A stretch of 64,000 nt of DNA from CAWUEZ02 sp963921355 (GTDB taxonomy: Bacteria > Pseudomonadota > Alphaproteobacteria > Thalassobaculales > Thalassobaculaceae), in NCBI GenBank assembly GCA_963921355.3, contig OZ001190.1, positions 3,038,001 through 3,102,000 on the forward strand. The letters are read 5' to 3'. Within the stretch, counting starts at the first letter, position 1. Each line of letters opens with the position of its first letter. The position numbers and the translations under genes are program-made. The notes beneath the pieces are model-generated. The model saw only the letters and a program-made list of their open reading frames with translations. It was not told the origin of the DNA and ran no database searches. Positions 63,839 through 64,000 of the stretch are shown here, one piece after another.

Positions 63839-64000
63839 CTAAGGGGTGACGTCGCGGTCGACGAGGAGGGCGTCGAGCGCGTCGCGGGTCTCCGCGTCGG
63901 CATCATGACCGTCCAGGATCATGTCAAGTTCGCGCTTGGTCTTGGCGACGACCCGGGACACCCGCTTTTCGGTCTGCTGGTTTGTTTCCAGGATCCGAAG
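63839..64000 (-). CDS. C-terminal end of an unidentified protein (runs off the window)
   Basis: The last 53 codons of a minus-strand gene, ending DALLVDRDVTP and TAG. Charged and helical (TNQQTEKRVSRVVAKTKREL), possibly the end of a receptor-type or signalling coiled coil. The frame is the same as the cNMP gene 27 bp later, so one protein interrupted by the TAG is a second reading. Confidence 0.5.
   Translation of the reverse strand, partial: LRILETNQQTEKRVSRVVAKTKRELDMILDGHDADAETRDALDALLVDRDVTP

Overview
The window is high-GC DNA from what looks like an alphaproteobacterium of Rhodospirillales type. The grounds are a 23S-5S-tRNA-fMet operon tail in the usual alphaproteobacterial order, three C4-dicarboxylate/tricarboxylate-type tripartite uptake systems (two TRAP, one Tct), and an initiator tRNA with an A:U pair in the anticodon stem as seen in some rhizobia. 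I see no insertion sequence, phage gene, integrase or CRISPR array. All calls come from reading the sequence; no database search was run.

Layout. 1-2486: 3' part of 23S rRNA, 5S rRNA, tRNA-fMet and a clear intrinsic terminator. 2646-10069 (minus): a signalling block with a hybrid histidine kinase plus REC-EAL phosphodiesterase, a split Aer-like pair (PAS protein and methyl-accepting protein cut by an in-frame TAG) and a soluble PAS-PAS histidine kinase. 10161-15966: a MarR repressor divergent from a TRAP transporter, a VOC-fold protein and a fumarylacetoacetase; both promoters are visible and share an operator word. 16191-21026: metallophosphoesterase plus glycosyltransferase, a B12-type radical SAM protein, and a frameshifted cNMP-binding/CPBP protease fusion. 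21332-29727: a carbohydrate-modification island (DegT aminotransferase, two SPASM-type radical SAM proteins, asparagine synthase-type amidotransferase, GNAT, sugar-nucleotide dehydratase, WbqC protein and two small unknowns). 30103-32047: a PhyH dioxygenase and two small envelope proteins. 32195-38825: a complete ebo (edb) gene set in the order D-E-C, F on the opposite strand, then A-B. It is followed by a VTT/DedA-type membrane protein, an exported PQQ-type sugar dehydrogenase, a cytochrome c and an FkbM methyltransferase. 42185-49643 (minus): a D-glutamate cyclase-family protein, a TRAP transporter and a one-chain 5-oxoprolinase, a plausible D-glutamate/5-oxoproline salvage operon whose binding-protein gene is broken. 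49720-59109: LysR, MFS, enolase-superfamily enzyme, TctABC and GntR on the minus strand, with CaiB CoA-transferase and enoyl-CoA hydratase divergent; a perfect 14-bp palindrome marks a likely GntR operator. 59130-64000: GlxA-type AraC regulator, class II aldolase cut by an in-frame TAG, a DUF3604 protein, a frameshifted cNMP-binding protein and a partial gene.

The system most worth attention is the ebo set. Known relatives serve in cyanobacterial scytonemin production (moving a precursor to the periplasm) and in nematode deterrence by Pseudomonas. Here it sits beside periplasmic redox enzymes and no recognisable scytonemin genes, so its metabolite is unknown. A second theme is gene damage: three genes carry a single in-frame TAG with coding sequence intact on both sides, at least three show a one-base frame change (one gene has both), and one glycosyltransferase has no stop where its fold ends. 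Either the assembly has errors or this lineage is decaying; mapping raw reads would separate the two.
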